36,214 nucleotides of DNA from Bifidobacterium breve (GCA_945886445.1 CAMCZG010000012.1:1-36214); one strand, 5' to 3'. Shown: positions 17,825-26,573, counted from the stretch's first letter. A program made the numbers and translations. The notes: generated from the sequence alone by a model not told the origin.

Positions 17825-18630
17825 AAATAACTACGTCAACGACTAAGCGTTTGGTTGCGCTGTGTTGTGCGGTAGTTCTTCTTGCTTCATGTCGTGTCGA
17901 CACTCAGATTTCGATGGTGGTCAACTCCAATGGCAGTGGAATAATTACTGTCACTATTGATGTCGATAAGGAAATTGTTCAGCGGTCTCCCGACATTGCC
18001 GACAACCTTGACTTCAGCGATTTAAAGAAGAACGGTTGGAAACTCACTGAACCAGTTGATACTGCGTCTGGCGGCAAGCAATTAGTTCTTGCTCGAGACT
18101 TTGCAAATGAATCGGAAGCAACTGCGGTGCTTGCACAACTCAACGGCAACCGTGGACCTTTTCGTGAAGTTATTTTGCGCCGTGGTGGCAAGGCCCGTGA
18201 CTCGTCGTGGAATTTGTCGGGCCGGCTCGAAGTAACGGGTGGTCTACAAGCCTTTGCCGACGACCAACTCATTGCCGCTCTCGGCGCTACCCCGTACGAA
18301 AATATCGTGAAGTCCCAAGGCCTTGACCTCGGCAAGGCACTCACCATTGAGTTCGTTGCGTCTCTTCCCGGGGAATTGAAATCTTCCACAGCCCTCCCTG
18401 AAAACGGCAAGCTCTCCTGGCGCGTTGCTACCGACGGCACCCCGGTTGACCTTGCAACCAGTACAGAAAATGTCGACGTGGCCGGGACCCTCGGCGGAAT
18501 CGTCTCCAAAATCGGCCTCTTCCTACTTATTGCATGGCTTGGCCTCATGGCAGTACTTGGAGCACTCCTCTATAAACGTCAGTACGACCGGCAACGCAGG
18601 CGCAGCTCGCGCTCGCGCTCGCGCAATTAA
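17821..18630 (+). CDS. LppM-like lipoprotein with C-terminal membrane helix
   Basis: A 269-residue envelope protein. A lipoprotein signal peptide ends at the lipobox LLASC with Cys24. The body (about 25-220) begins RVDTQISMVVNSNGSGIITVTI, resembling the LppM/DUF3153 domain of mycobacterial LppM. A membrane helix at about 229-250 (IGLFLLIAWLGLMAVLGALL) is followed by a basic Arg/Ser tail. The GTG start overlaps the clpC stop (GTGA), so it is coupled to clpC. The link with protein quality control is an inference from position only. Confidence 0.75.
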   Translation: MKITTSTTKRLVALCCAVVLLASCRVDTQISMVVNSNGSGIITVTIDVDKEIVQRSPDIADNLDFSDLKKNGWKLTEPVDTASGGKQLVLARDFANESEATAVLAQLNGNRGPFREVILRRGGKARDSSWNLSGRLEVTGGLQAFADDQLIAALGATPYENIVKSQGLDLGKALTIEFVASLPGELKSSTALPENGKLSWRVATDGTPVDLATSTENVDVAGTLGGIVSKIGLFLLIAWLGLMAVLGALLYKRQYDRQRRRSSRSRSRN

Positions 18631-18641
18631 CACCCATCGCC

Positions 18642-18647
18642 TAACTT
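18642..18647 (+). promoter_or_regulatory. -10 element TAACTT, leaderless start
   Basis: The hexamer ends 7 bases before the radA ATG at 18654, in the 23-bp gap after the LppM-like gene. Confidence 0.6.
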
Positions 18648-18653
18648 GTCGGC

Positions 18654-20030
18654 ATGGCAAAACTTCGTCTCGTCTATCGCTGCACCGAATGTGCCAGCTC
18701 CCACCCAAAATGGTCTGGTCGTTGCATCTCCTGTGGCGCATGGAACTCACTTATTGAAGACGTAGAAGGCCCCGAAGAACCACTCGTTTCTCTCGCCGCC
18801 GGAATGTCGCTCGTTGCACCTGGCGAAGCGAAACCCATTACGGAAATTGATGGCTCCATTGGCCAGCCACAAGCAACCACTATTCCCGAACTCGACCGCG
18901 TGCTTGGCGGAGGCATTGTTCCTGGTTCTGTTACCTTGCTCGGTGGCGAACCCGGCATTGGTAAAAGCACACTGCTCATGCAACTGCTTGCTGCATGGCC
19001 CGCTCGCACTTTGTATGTCACCGCAGAAGAAAGCGCACAACAAGTTCGCTTACGCGCCGAGCGCCTTGGTGCGCTCAATGAAAATGTATGGCTTCTTCCT
19101 GAAATGAACTTGCACAATATTTTTAAGGCCATCGCTTCCGTGCAACCCAACCTCATTGTTATTGACAGTATTCAAACCATCGCCGACCCAGAGCTTTCTT
19201 CTCCACCAGGTTCGGTTGTGCAGGTGCGCGGTTGTGCACATCGATTAGTACAAGAAGCAAAGCGCAGCAATATTCCTGTTGTGCTTGTTGGCCATGTCAC
19301 CAAAGAAGGTGGTCTTGCAGGGCCACGCGTACTTGAACACGTTGTCGACACCGTGTTGTCGTTCGAAGGTGAGCGTCACAATGCATTGCGGTTGTTGCGT
19401 GCATCAAAGCATCGCTTTGGCCCAACAAGCGAACTTGGCTTATTTGAAATGACCGATGGCGGCATGGTGGGTGTTCCCGATGCCAGCCAACTCTTTCTTG
19501 CCGATCGTCGTACTGGTGTTCCCGGTTCTGTTGTAGTTCCCACCATTGAAGGTCAACGCCCGCTGCTTGTTGAGTTGCAGGCACTCACCAACTCTGTATC
19601 GGGTGGTGCTCCTCCACGGCGTTCTGCACAAGGTGTCGACTCTGGTCGCTTGGCTCTTCTTCTTGCTGTGCTTGAACGACGTGCGCGCATTTCTCTTGCC
19701 AGCCACGAGGTTTATGCATCGGTAGTAGGCGGCGTGAAACTTGCCGAGCCAGGAGCCGACCTCGGTTTGTGTTTGGCACTTGTTTCTGCAGTGGTGAACA
19801 AACCACTACCCGCCGACCTTGTTGTTATTGGTGAAGTGGGCTTGGCTGGTGAAGTACGCCAAGTTGCTCAGGTGGGCCGCCGCCTCGCCGAAGCAGCACG
19901 CCTTGGTTTTACCCGCGCCATTGTTCCTGCAAGCGCCTCAGCAAAGGTCGATGGCATTCGCGTTGAAGGCGCAGCTACTTTGACCGAAGCCTTAGCGCTT
20001 GCTCAACTCACGGGTGCATTTACGAGTTAG
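18654..20030 (+). CDS. radA: DNA repair ATPase RadA/Sms
   Basis: A 458-residue RecA-related branch-migration ATPase used in recombination repair. The N-terminal zinc finger has Cys10, Cys13, Cys24 and Cys27 (CTECASSHPKWSGRCISC). Walker A is GEPGIGKST from residue 98, and the RadA-specific KNRFG motif is KHRFG from residue 252. The C-terminal Lon-like domain includes GLCLALVSAVVNKPLP and VIGEVGLAGEVR. Length is normal. Convergent with the end of the Tad operon, 4 bp between stops. Confidence 0.96.
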   Translation: MAKLRLVYRCTECASSHPKWSGRCISCGAWNSLIEDVEGPEEPLVSLAAGMSLVAPGEAKPITEIDGSIGQPQATTIPELDRVLGGGIVPGSVTLLGGEPGIGKSTLLMQLLAAWPARTLYVTAEESAQQVRLRAERLGALNENVWLLPEMNLHNIFKAIASVQPNLIVIDSIQTIADPELSSPPGSVVQVRGCAHRLVQEAKRSNIPVVLVGHVTKEGGLAGPRVLEHVVDTVLSFEGERHNALRLLRASKHRFGPTSELGLFEMTDGGMVGVPDASQLFLADRRTGVPGSVVVPTIEGQRPLLVELQALTNSVSGGAPPRRSAQGVDSGRLALLLAVLERRARISLASHEVYASVVGGVKLAEPGADLGLCLALVSAVVNKPLPADLVVIGEVGLAGEVRQVAQVGRRLAEAARLGFTRAIVPASASAKVDGIRVEGAATLTEALALAQLTGAFTS

Positions 20031-20034
20031 GTCT

Positions 20035-21231
20035 CTATACCTGGGCTAACGACTTCGCAAGTTCTTCCAAGTGTGAAGACGGTGCTCCACCCGCCCATGC
20101 ATCGGCCTCTACTGCCCTGGCATACGCCTCCCACTCCAATTTAATGGCCGACCTATTACCCGACTTTGAGTGTCCCTTCATGCGCAGGGCAACAAGTTCT
20201 TCATGCCCTGGCAAAACACGCAGCCCCTTCTCGGTGACATAGAACAGTGTTTCTGTGTCATTTACTGAAATGGCGTACTCGCCGAGCAAAACTGCGGCTT
20301 GCAATGTGGTAATCACATGCGAAGTTGTTATTCCTTCAGCATCTGCCCATGCATAGTTCATTCCGGCAAAAGGTAAATCACGCACGAAACTGAGAGATTC
20401 CTCAAGATGCTGTCTGTTCAATTCATTTGGATTGTCAATATAAAGCTTGAGAAACTTTTCGATGATGAAGACATCGGTAACCACTTTTTCATTAAGAATC
20501 ATTTGATTAGTAAATGTTCGTGGAATCCATTCTTCATTTTCCATGGCTCCGATATATGAATTTAACGATCGCCTCAAATCGGACACCACATTAGAAAAAG
20601 TTGCATCTTGGACATTCTCGCTCCATAAGGCTGTGCGTGCAGCAGATCGAGTTGATGAATTTTTGTGTTCAACTAACCAACTTAAAAGCTCAAGAGATTT
20701 TCCTTTGCCAATTGTGATGGTGACGCCTTCAGCGGTTTCCACAACCGGAACACCAAGAACCCGAATGATGATTCTCCATTCCCCATTGTCATTGCAAACT
20801 CCATCATCATTCGTGATGGCTGGAAGAGTGCCTTCCTCTTGGGTTTCTGCCTGAGGAATAAATTTTATACTGCGCATGGTTGCGCGACGTTTTGCAACTA
20901 GGTAGGTAAGAGTTGCAATATTTAATGCTCCTGACCCCACTAAAAGCATTTCAGAGAGTTGATTTGAATTGTTCGAGTCAATTTTTTCAGAGGCAACTTG
21001 CGGTACTGCCGTTGCCCCTACTGATTGGGAGGATACAAAAAATCCTGCGATCGCCACGGCAGCAATACGAATGAATTGAGGGGAGTAGGCAAACGTTCGT
21101 GATTTACCTCGAATATGTGAAACCACCTGCCACATAAATGTCATCGTGACCCACAATATTGCAAGAAGGAAAATCCCTAGTAACAACTCAGTAATTGGTA
21201 ATTGAATATCTTGTTCGCGTAACCAATCCAT
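20035..21231 (-). CDS. membrane-anchored SARP/BTAD-type regulator, last gene of the Tad operon
   Basis: A 398-residue protein. Three hydrophobic helices lie near the N-terminus (about 13-37, 53-76 and 92-113). The cytoplasmic part starts with an OmpR/PhoB-like winged helix (about 150-225: IIIRVLGVPVVETAEGVTIT, then LSWLVEHKNSSTRSAARTALW and a SNVVSDLRRSLNSY recognition helix). A helical BTAD-like TPR region follows (about 235-375). This domain pair is typical of SARP regulators, which are usually soluble. It resembles membrane-bound regulators such as CadC in plan. Its start has an ideal AAGGAG six bases upstream. It probably senses or controls the pilus system (inference). Confidence 0.7.
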   Translation of the reverse strand: MDWLREQDIQLPITELLLGIFLLAILWVTMTFMWQVVSHIRGKSRTFAYSPQFIRIAAVAIAGFFVSSQSVGATAVPQVASEKIDSNNSNQLSEMLLVGSGALNIATLTYLVAKRRATMRSIKFIPQAETQEEGTLPAITNDDGVCNDNGEWRIIIRVLGVPVVETAEGVTITIGKGKSLELLSWLVEHKNSSTRSAARTALWSENVQDATFSNVVSDLRRSLNSYIGAMENEEWIPRTFTNQMILNEKVVTDVFIIEKFLKLYIDNPNELNRQHLEESLSFVRDLPFAGMNYAWADAEGITTSHVITTLQAAVLLGEYAISVNDTETLFYVTEKGLRVLPGHEELVALRMKGHSKSGNRSAIKLEWEAYARAVEADAWAGGAPSSHLEELAKSLAQV

Positions 21232-21237
21232 GCTTTA

Positions 21238-21243
21238 CTCCTT
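21238..21243 (-). promoter_or_regulatory. Shine-Dalgarno AAGGAG for the SARP-like gene
   Basis: On the minus strand AAGGAG lies 6 bases before the ATG at 21231 and touches the stop of the preceding gene. Confidence 0.65.
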
Positions 21244-21638
21244 CATCCCACTACTGGCTGCGCACAGCGAGTTGCAGATACAGTTCGTGTTTCTACTCCA
21301 GCAAGACGCAGGAGAGTCATTTTCTCTACTGCGTTAACGGTGACACAGACTTCAATTCGATTGGCTTCAACCCGCCCCTGCGATTGAACTGACCGCAGAT
21401 ACGACTGCGAAAGCCGAATTGCTTGAGGCACATCTATCCGCGGTACTCCTGTACGCAGATCGGTCAAAGCTTGAGCGCCTGCACGTGCAGCATTTTCTGC
21501 GGTATCAGCTACCTTAATTTTTGCGGCAACGACACGTCCGCCATCTATGGCTAATCCAGAGCAGACAATGAATGTCATTGTCAGGGACACAACAAAAGCA
21601 GATATAAATCCACCGTCATAAATTCGCTCTCGTTCCAT
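21243..21638 (-). CDS. TadG/TadE-like pilus assembly protein
   Basis: A 131-residue single-pass protein. The N-terminus FISAFVVSLTMTFIVCSGLAIDGGRVVAAKIKVADTA has one membrane helix followed by the DGGR and helix pattern of TadE/TadG-like proteins associated with secretion neighbourhoods. The rest is a small extracytoplasmic domain with three Cys residues. It lacks the Glu expected at position 5 of a processed pseudopilin helix. Its ATG overlaps the preceding stop by one base, so it is translated in a coupled row with the two upstream pseudopilins. Confidence 0.7.
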   Translation of the reverse strand: MERERIYDGGFISAFVVSLTMTFIVCSGLAIDGGRVVAAKIKVADTAENAARAGAQALTDLRTGVPRIDVPQAIRLSQSYLRSVQSQGRVEANRIEVCVTVNAVEKMTLLRLAGVETRTVSATRCAQPVVG

Positions 21639-22045
21639 TATCCCGCCCTATAGGTATCAAGTACTTCAACGGACTCTGCTCGAACGGTCTTAGTACTCAC
21701 CCCAAGAAGGTCTAGCCCTTTGTGATTCACTTCGCATTCCACCACTACTTTTACGAAGTGTGTTGTGCCTATTTGTTGCGGTTCAACACTGACTCGCGGA
21801 TTGTTGCATGACACCCCTGTTGCAGCAAGGTCATTCAATACTGCACCTCTGCCTTCAGCAGTTTGTCTACTGATCGCAGATATTGATGCTGCTCTAGCTC
21901 CCTGATCTGCGGCATGCTTCACTTGTAAAAGCACTTCACCAGACCTCCCCGCCAAGACAACCAGTAGCACAAGAAACATGAGGACTGGAGTAAGTAAAAC
22001 CAATTCCACTGATGCACTCCCACATTCCCGGCGACAAATTTTCAT
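21638..22045 (-). CDS. TadE-like pseudopilin
   Basis: A 135-residue protein with the TadE signature near the N-terminus: CGSASVELVLLTPVLMFLVLLV, where Glu follows the processing-site-like stretch and leads into a membrane helix. The mature part contains a helix (LQVKHAADQGARAAS) and two Cys residues that may pair. It is a minor pseudopilin of the Tad machine, predicted to need a prepilin peptidase that is not in this window. It overlaps the upstream gene by 4 bp. Confidence 0.75.
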   Translation of the reverse strand: MKICRRECGSASVELVLLTPVLMFLVLLVVLAGRSGEVLLQVKHAADQGARAASISAISRQTAEGRGAVLNDLAATGVSCNNPRVSVEPQQIGTTHFVKVVVECEVNHKGLDLLGVSTKTVRAESVEVLDTYRAG

Positions 22046-22476
22046 CTATTACGTTCCTCTTCGGTCATATATTTTTCTTTTACCTCTCGCGCTGTGCGAG
22101 TGACTACTGACGGAAAGAATGGGGCGATACGCGGAACACGTATTGACACAGTTGCAATTACGTCACTTCCTTGTCGAACAACTGTTGGAGAAGATGCAGC
22201 GGTAGCGCCTAGTTCCGCAATCAGGCGTACCGCCGCATTTCTGCCAGCAACCTCAGAAGAGCCGTATCGTGATGCCACAGCTGCACCTTCGCTAGCAGCA
22301 GCACTTGCCATGTGCGCATCGTGCATGAAAACCGTCGCTTGAAGTGCCAGCCACATGAATGTGAGCACAACGGGAACAACTAATACAGTTTGAACAACGG
22401 TTTCTCCCAACTCATCTGTTTCACCAGCAAGTTGAGAGCCACCATTGGATCGGCGATATTTTCTGAGATATGCCAT
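22042..22476 (-). CDS. TadE-like pseudopilin
   Basis: A 144-residue protein starting MAYLRKYRR. The motif ELGETVVQTVLVVPVVLTFMW is a TadE-type N-terminal helix with Glu at the expected spot after Gly. It is followed by FMHDAHMASAAASEGAAVA, the usual amphipathic helix. The open frame runs 24 codons further upstream into the pilin gene. The ATG at 22476 leaves a 7-bp gap to the pilin stop and starts just before the basic anchor segment. It probably forms a pseudopilin complex with the two downstream genes. Confidence 0.7.
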   Translation of the reverse strand: MAYLRKYRRSNGGSQLAGETDELGETVVQTVLVVPVVLTFMWLALQATVFMHDAHMASAAASEGAAVASRYGSSEVAGRNAAVRLIAELGATAASSPTVVRQGSDVIATVSIRVPRIAPFFPSVVTRTAREVKEKYMTEEERNR

Positions 22477-22483
22477 TGAGTTT

Positions 22484-22672
22484 CTAACCGAGGTTGAGAG
22501 TGTTGGCTTTGTCTTTAACGCGTGATGTGATGGTTGCGCCCACAGCAATTGCTAAGGCGATGAGAGCCGCGGCCATCACTACTGTCGTGGCACTCACTTC
22601 ACCCGCTTCTGTATCTGCCTCTCGTGAAGCAGTAAAGCGAATCCAGTAGTAGTTAAAATATTCCTTCATCAT
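22484..22672 (-). CDS. small Flp-type pilin, atypical processing site
   Basis: A 62-residue protein with one hydrophobic helix (about 30-50: VVMAAALIALAIAVGATI) preceded by EAGEVSATT. It sits where the major Flp pilin gene usually is, between tadC and tadE. The usual Flp Glu-Tyr pair is missing: the stretch reads GEVSATTVVM. It carries the strongest Shine-Dalgarno of the cluster, AAGGAGA, 2 bases before the first ATG and 5 before the second (22669), so the second Met may be the real start. The pilin role is inferred from position, size and helix. Confidence 0.6.
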   Translation of the reverse strand: MMKEYFNYYWIRFTASREADTEAGEVSATTVVMAAALIALAIAVGATITSRVKDKANTLNLG

Positions 22673-22674
22673 TT

Positions 22675-22681
22675 TCTCCTT
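22675..22681 (-). promoter_or_regulatory. strong Shine-Dalgarno AAGGAGA for the pilin gene
   Basis: This is the best ribosome binding site in the pilus cluster, fitting a subunit that must be made in large amounts. Confidence 0.65.
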
Positions 22682-22692
22682 TATTTGGTTAT

Positions 22693-23496
22693 TTACATAC
22701 TTCCCATAACTAGTTCGAGGGCTGGATAGCCAAGTAGGGCTATGAACCCCATAAACAGAAGCACCGTGGGTACGCCCATACGCTCGGTTGCACTTTGAGC
22801 TGCAGCTTCTATCTCATTCATTTGCCGACTCCGAACTGCATCGGCTTGAGCAGCTAGCGAAGCTCGGACCCGGGAACCTTGCTCACCAGCGAGCTGCATG
22901 CTTCCTGCAACTCTCGTGAGATCACTCACGTTGATCAACGATGCAAGCTCCCCGAGAGCTGTCCATTGTGTAATGCGTTCGGCCCGTGCACGTTCTAATG
23001 CACTACGAATCATCTCAAAGGCCCAGTTGTCGCCTGTTTGTGCAGCTGCAATGAGTGCAGTTTCACTCCCGGCTCCACCCGCAAGAAGAACATTGACCAG
23101 ATCGAGATAGCTAGATAAGGCATAGGAAAAACTTCTGCGAGCTTCAGCAGCGGCTTTTGTAAGTTTCTTATGAGCACTCATGACACCAAGAACTGGGCCA
23201 CAGAGAAGAATCAAAATTGCGCTAAAACTTGGGGTGTGGACCCCTGCCACAGATATAGAAGCGACGGCAACCACAGACATGATTCCACCAACGAGACCTA
23301 ATCGGAGTGCTCGTTGCGCAAACTGCTCCTCGGTGGTTCTCGTAATTGCTAAGTCACTTGGTTTTTTGTTATACGTAAGACGTGAGTGATTAATTTTAAA
23401 AGAAAAAATTGGCCACTGATTTTGTGATCTGAATAGTGTGGCTCTGAGAATGAAAAGTACCCCGAGACCGACACTCAATCCAATAAGAAAAATCAC
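22693..23496 (-). CDS. tadC: TadC-like pilus assembly inner-membrane protein
   Basis: A 267-residue protein of the type II secretion GspF/TadC family. It has membrane helices at the N-terminus (IFLIGLSVGLGVLFIL), at about 70-110, and at the C-terminus (VPTVLLFMGFIALLGYPALELVMG). Between them is the cytoplasmic helical domain with NVLLAGGAGSETALIAAA and GEQGSRVRASLAAQAD. It forms the platform with TadB that transmits motion from TadA. GTG start, overlapping the tadB stop (GTGA). Confidence 0.85.
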   Translation of the reverse strand: MIFLIGLSVGLGVLFILRATLFRSQNQWPIFSFKINHSRLTYNKKPSDLAITRTTEEQFAQRALRLGLVGGIMSVVAVASISVAGVHTPSFSAILILLCGPVLGVMSAHKKLTKAAAEARRSFSYALSSYLDLVNVLLAGGAGSETALIAAAQTGDNWAFEMIRSALERARAERITQWTALGELASLINVSDLTRVAGSMQLAGEQGSRVRASLAAQADAVRSRQMNEIEAAAQSATERMGVPTVLLFMGFIALLGYPALELVMGSM

Positions 23497-24353
23497 GACT
23501 TTACCCCACTGTTTACTGGGTATTCAGAATTCTTGCTTGCAATAAAGCGGTCAGGTAATGGAATTCGTGCACCATGTTGTAAGAGCACCATTGCAATCAC
23601 GAAAGTAGAGAGAATTGCACAGAGTATGAGTTGTCCGGAAGTCGTTCCATATGGCGCAAGATATTGTCGATTAAGAACAAATAATGCGCTGACAAACCCA
23701 ACGACTGTAGTCATGATGATGCGCACTGCTGTTCGTGTACGTGCTCTACTCACCCATACGCGCTGATGCATTTTTGCCTCTTCTCGAGAGCACAACGCGA
23801 GGTGACCCAACAGCATTCCAACATCACGCGCTTCGTGTTCCGTTGCAGCAACGAGTGCAGCAACAACAAAATCGGCGCTTGGGTGATTTACCTCATCGGC
23901 AAATTGATACAAACTGCTGCTCACCGACCCATACGGTAAGTCAGCTGCTAAACGTTCTACTGCTTTTTTAAGTACCTCCGGCGCATGCGGGGCGGTAGCC
24001 ATAATTGTCTGTTGCAGACCATGGGCGGCTGCCAAAGTATCTCTTAATTGTTCAGCCCAAAGTGCTACCGCCTCTGCAATGATTTCATCATTGCGCGAAA
24101 CTTTTGTTCCGCCCGACACGAGAATTCCGACCGAAGACATAGCCGCAAAACCCACCGACGCAAGGGCCCAGTTTGTAGCCAAATACATGATTGTTCCCGC
24201 AGCTAAACCTAAGGCAAGCGGACGAATAATCTTCAACTGCTCTGGTTTCAGATTCTTTTTAGACGGTCGTAACCGCTCAGATCTGCTTGATCTAATAGTG
24301 ACTACCCCTAAACCAACCAAGGCTCCACATAGTGCAGCAGCAATTTCAGACAT
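23493..24353 (-). CDS. tadB: TadB-like pilus assembly inner-membrane protein
   Basis: About 286 residues from the ATG at 24353. An in-frame TTG seven codons upstream (24374) is possible. Membrane helices occur at the N-terminus (AALCGALVGLGVV), about 50-80, and near the C-terminus (IIMTTVVGFVSALFVL and LILCAILSTFVIAMVLL). The central GspF-type domain contains LRDTLAAAHGLQQTI and AALVAATEHEARDVGMLLGH. It is the partner of TadC in the Tad platform. The ATG overlaps the tadA stop by 8 bp. Confidence 0.85.
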   Translation of the reverse strand: MSEIAAALCGALVGLGVVTIRSSRSERLRPSKKNLKPEQLKIIRPLALGLAAGTIMYLATNWALASVGFAAMSSVGILVSGGTKVSRNDEIIAEAVALWAEQLRDTLAAAHGLQQTIMATAPHAPEVLKKAVERLAADLPYGSVSSSLYQFADEVNHPSADFVVAALVAATEHEARDVGMLLGHLALCSREEAKMHQRVWVSRARTRTAVRIIMTTVVGFVSALFVLNRQYLAPYGTTSGQLILCAILSTFVIAMVLLQHGARIPLPDRFIASKNSEYPVNSGVKS

Positions 24354-25665
24354 CGCTGTAGCCAAACTCTTCAAGCAACGTGCGGGTTGATTCTCTTAAT
24401 GGGTATGCGGTTTCACATCCCCCAAGTTTCGCAGGTCGAAATATTTCATTAGAAATAATTTGTAATCCATCTGAATCAATTACTTCTCTCACTGAGCGAA
24501 CGCGACGTACTCCTTTATCAAGAGAAATAAAGACAACGAAGTGCACGGCGCTTCCCATTAACAAATTCACTGTGTCGACAGGTAGCCCCGTAGAAGCCAT
24601 TGAGACGTACGCAGCAAGCTTGGGAAATACAGATTTCGTGCCGTCGGCATGCATTGTGCACATTGAGCCGTTATTACCTTGACTCATTGCCATCAACATG
24701 GGAAATGCTTCAGCGCCTCTTACCTCACCCACAATGACTCTGTCAGGATCCATTCGTAATGCCATTCGCGTGAGATCAGCCATTGTGATTTCACCTCGGC
24801 CTTCAATGTTTGCGGCCCGCGATTGCAGTGCATCATGATCTGGATGTAGGTCTGCGAATCTTTCGATTCCTAGTTCGTATGCATCTTCAATGGTGACGAT
24901 TCGTTCTTCACGAGGAACTTCATTGAGCAGTGCCCGCAAGAGGGTAGTTTTCCCCGAACCCGTTCCACCAGCAATAACGATATTACGACGCGCACGAACC
25001 GCTGCAGACAAAAAACTTCTTACTTGACCGTTGAACAAACCCCGGTCTTCTAATTCAAGTAATGATGAAATCTCGAAACGGTGACGCCTAATAATCAAGC
25101 TGGGGTGTTGAGAAACTGCCATTGTCGCAAATAGGCGAGATCCGTCTGGAAGTTGCAAATTGAGCTCAGGGTTTGCGGCATCGAAACGTTGTTCGTTACG
25201 CACAAATCTTGTAGCGGCACGTCGAATGAGCTCAATAAGCTCCTCGTCACTATCAACGATTGGTTCAACGCAGATACGTGAACCATCGCGACGTTTGACC
25301 CATACTGGAAATGCGCCGCGAATATGTATATCGGAAATATCTGGATCTTCAAGTAGAGGTTGCAGACGACCAAGACCTAGAACGCCTGCAATCACACTTT
25401 CTCCGGTAAAGTCGAACTCTTCAAACGAAAGCTCGAGGCCGATTGCCCCGTCAAAAACTTCCTTTTCTCGCTCCGTGGCAACAACTTGTCTAGCGAGGGA
25501 TATTTCATCAGCTATATCTGGTTCGCCTCGATTTGAGTTTCTTAAAGCAACGCGGTGTTGGGCAAGCGCATCGCGTACTTTTTTTGTAAGTTGCCGCACC
25601 AATTCCGCATGCGCATCTGATCGCGTAGGTAATAAATCAATGTTTGGCTGTCGTAAAATGCTCAT
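24346..25665 (-). CDS. tadA: TadA/CpaF-type secretion ATPase
   Basis: A 439-residue hexameric type II/IV secretion ATPase that drives Flp pilus assembly. Walker A is GGTGSGKTT at 233-241. The Asp box is RIVTIEDAYELG, and the Walker B and His-box region is DRVIVGEVRGAEAFPMLMAM with TMHAD following. The N-terminal domain includes ISDIHIRGAFPVWVKR, which is typical of CpaF. It is fully intact. ATG overlaps the preceding stop by 4 bp. Confidence 0.95.
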   Translation of the reverse strand: MSILRQPNIDLLPTRSDAHAELVRQLTKKVRDALAQHRVALRNSNRGEPDIADEISLARQVVATEREKEVFDGAIGLELSFEEFDFTGESVIAGVLGLGRLQPLLEDPDISDIHIRGAFPVWVKRRDGSRICVEPIVDSDEELIELIRRAATRFVRNEQRFDAANPELNLQLPDGSRLFATMAVSQHPSLIIRRHRFEISSLLELEDRGLFNGQVRSFLSAAVRARRNIVIAGGTGSGKTTLLRALLNEVPREERIVTIEDAYELGIERFADLHPDHDALQSRAANIEGRGEITMADLTRMALRMDPDRVIVGEVRGAEAFPMLMAMSQGNNGSMCTMHADGTKSVFPKLAAYVSMASTGLPVDTVNLLMGSAVHFVVFISLDKGVRRVRSVREVIDSDGLQIISNEIFRPAKLGGCETAYPLRESTRTLLEEFGYSDV

Positions 25666-26426
25666 TTACTGACCACTACCAGTTTTACCTTCCCTGCTTC
25701 AGCAGCAGGAATGAGTAAATCTTGTTTCGCTCGCAGTGTTACTACATAATTCGTTTCAAGATCTGTAGGTGGATGTAATGACCAAACTTCTACTGTGTCC
25801 TTGTAGGCCTCTGTTTCCACTTTCGTTGAAAGTCCAGGGTCAGGGGTGAGAGCGATACGAACAATATTTCCTGGGTACAAGTCAGGGGGGAAATCTCCAC
25901 TGTTCAATTTGAGAGGAACAAGAATTTCATCGTCCAACAACGGACGCGGTGGTAACAGAAACTTTTCACTGAGAGGTTCACTTGCATCAACAGATGCACC
26001 CAGTGTGCGTCCTAATAAATTTTTCGCTTCCGCGGCGGTTATAAAATACTGAGCAACATCAGCAGAGACATTTTTTGCCACCAGGTCTGGTGCTGTAATA
26101 ACGTGCCCCACCTCTAGCGCTTGAGCAGACGCAACAACAGTGACCTGTTGATTGCCATTTCCATTTAGCCATGCAGCACCCAACGCACCACCAACGACCA
26201 AGACAACTCCGATAGCAAGTTCTGGTAGGCGTTGCTTTTTGTGCGCAGTTGGTTGTTTGCGAGTTTGTTGTTGCGCGCTCGAGGCAGGCTTTCGTCGCAA
26301 AAATGACCGTGGCGTTCGTACGCCTTCACCATGAGTTCCCAGCAGATCACGAGAGAGTGCAGAGCGGCGCTCAGCCAATGCTTCTCGAGACCCACCAGGA
26401 GAATCCATCACAAACCGTTCGTCCAC
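25662..26426 (-). CDS. cpaB: CpaB/RcpC-like SAF-domain pilus protein
   Basis: About 254 residues. A basic N-terminal region is followed by one membrane helix (about 70-90, LAIGVVLVVGGALGAAWL) and a periplasmic SAF domain (ALEVGHVITAPDLVAKNV, then LLGRTLGASVDASEPL). CpaB/RcpC proteins link the Tad channel to the cell wall. The GTG at 26426 is chosen because AAGGA lies 5 bases upstream. A later in-frame ATG at 26408 is possible. First gene of the operon. Confidence 0.8.
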   Translation of the reverse strand: MDERFVMDSPGGSREALAERRSALSRDLLGTHGEGVRTPRSFLRRKPASSAQQQTRKQPTAHKKQRLPELAIGVVLVVGGALGAAWLNGNGNQQVTVVASAQALEVGHVITAPDLVAKNVSADVAQYFITAAEAKNLLGRTLGASVDASEPLSEKFLLPPRPLLDDEILVPLKLNSGDFPPDLYPGNIVRIALTPDPGLSTKVETEAYKDTVEVWSLHPPTDLETNYVVTLRAKQDLLIPAAEAGKVKLVVVSK

Positions 26427-26431
26427 GGCTG

Positions 26432-26436
26432 TCCTT
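26432..26436 (-). promoter_or_regulatory. Shine-Dalgarno AAGGA deciding the cpaB start
   Basis: On the minus strand AAGGA, within GGGGAAGGA, ends 5 bases before the GTG at 26426. No other start candidate has a comparable signal. Confidence 0.5.
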
Positions 26437-26488
26437 CCCCTAAATGTGTCTTGTTTAGCCACACCCCCTATGTGTGAAGTTGGTATCT

Positions 26489-26573
26489 GACCACGGCAAT
26501 AGAAAAAATGCAATACCCCCAATTATTCCCAATAGCCTTGGGATGTTCCGAGCAGTCAGACTCCCCCCGCCGT
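26489..26573 (+). repeat. left copy of 85-bp direct repeat (map promoter region)
   Basis: It matches 33458-33542 at 81 of 85 positions, offset 6969 bp. It begins GACCACGGCAATAGAAAAAA in both copies. Similarity falls to about 27 of 37 over the next 37 bp and then stops. It fills the gap upstream of cpaB, together with the map fragment below. Confidence 0.9.

Noticed and set aside
18600-18627. GC-rich short repeat CGCTCG
   Set aside because: It encodes the Arg/Ser tail of the LppM-like protein and needs no other explanation.
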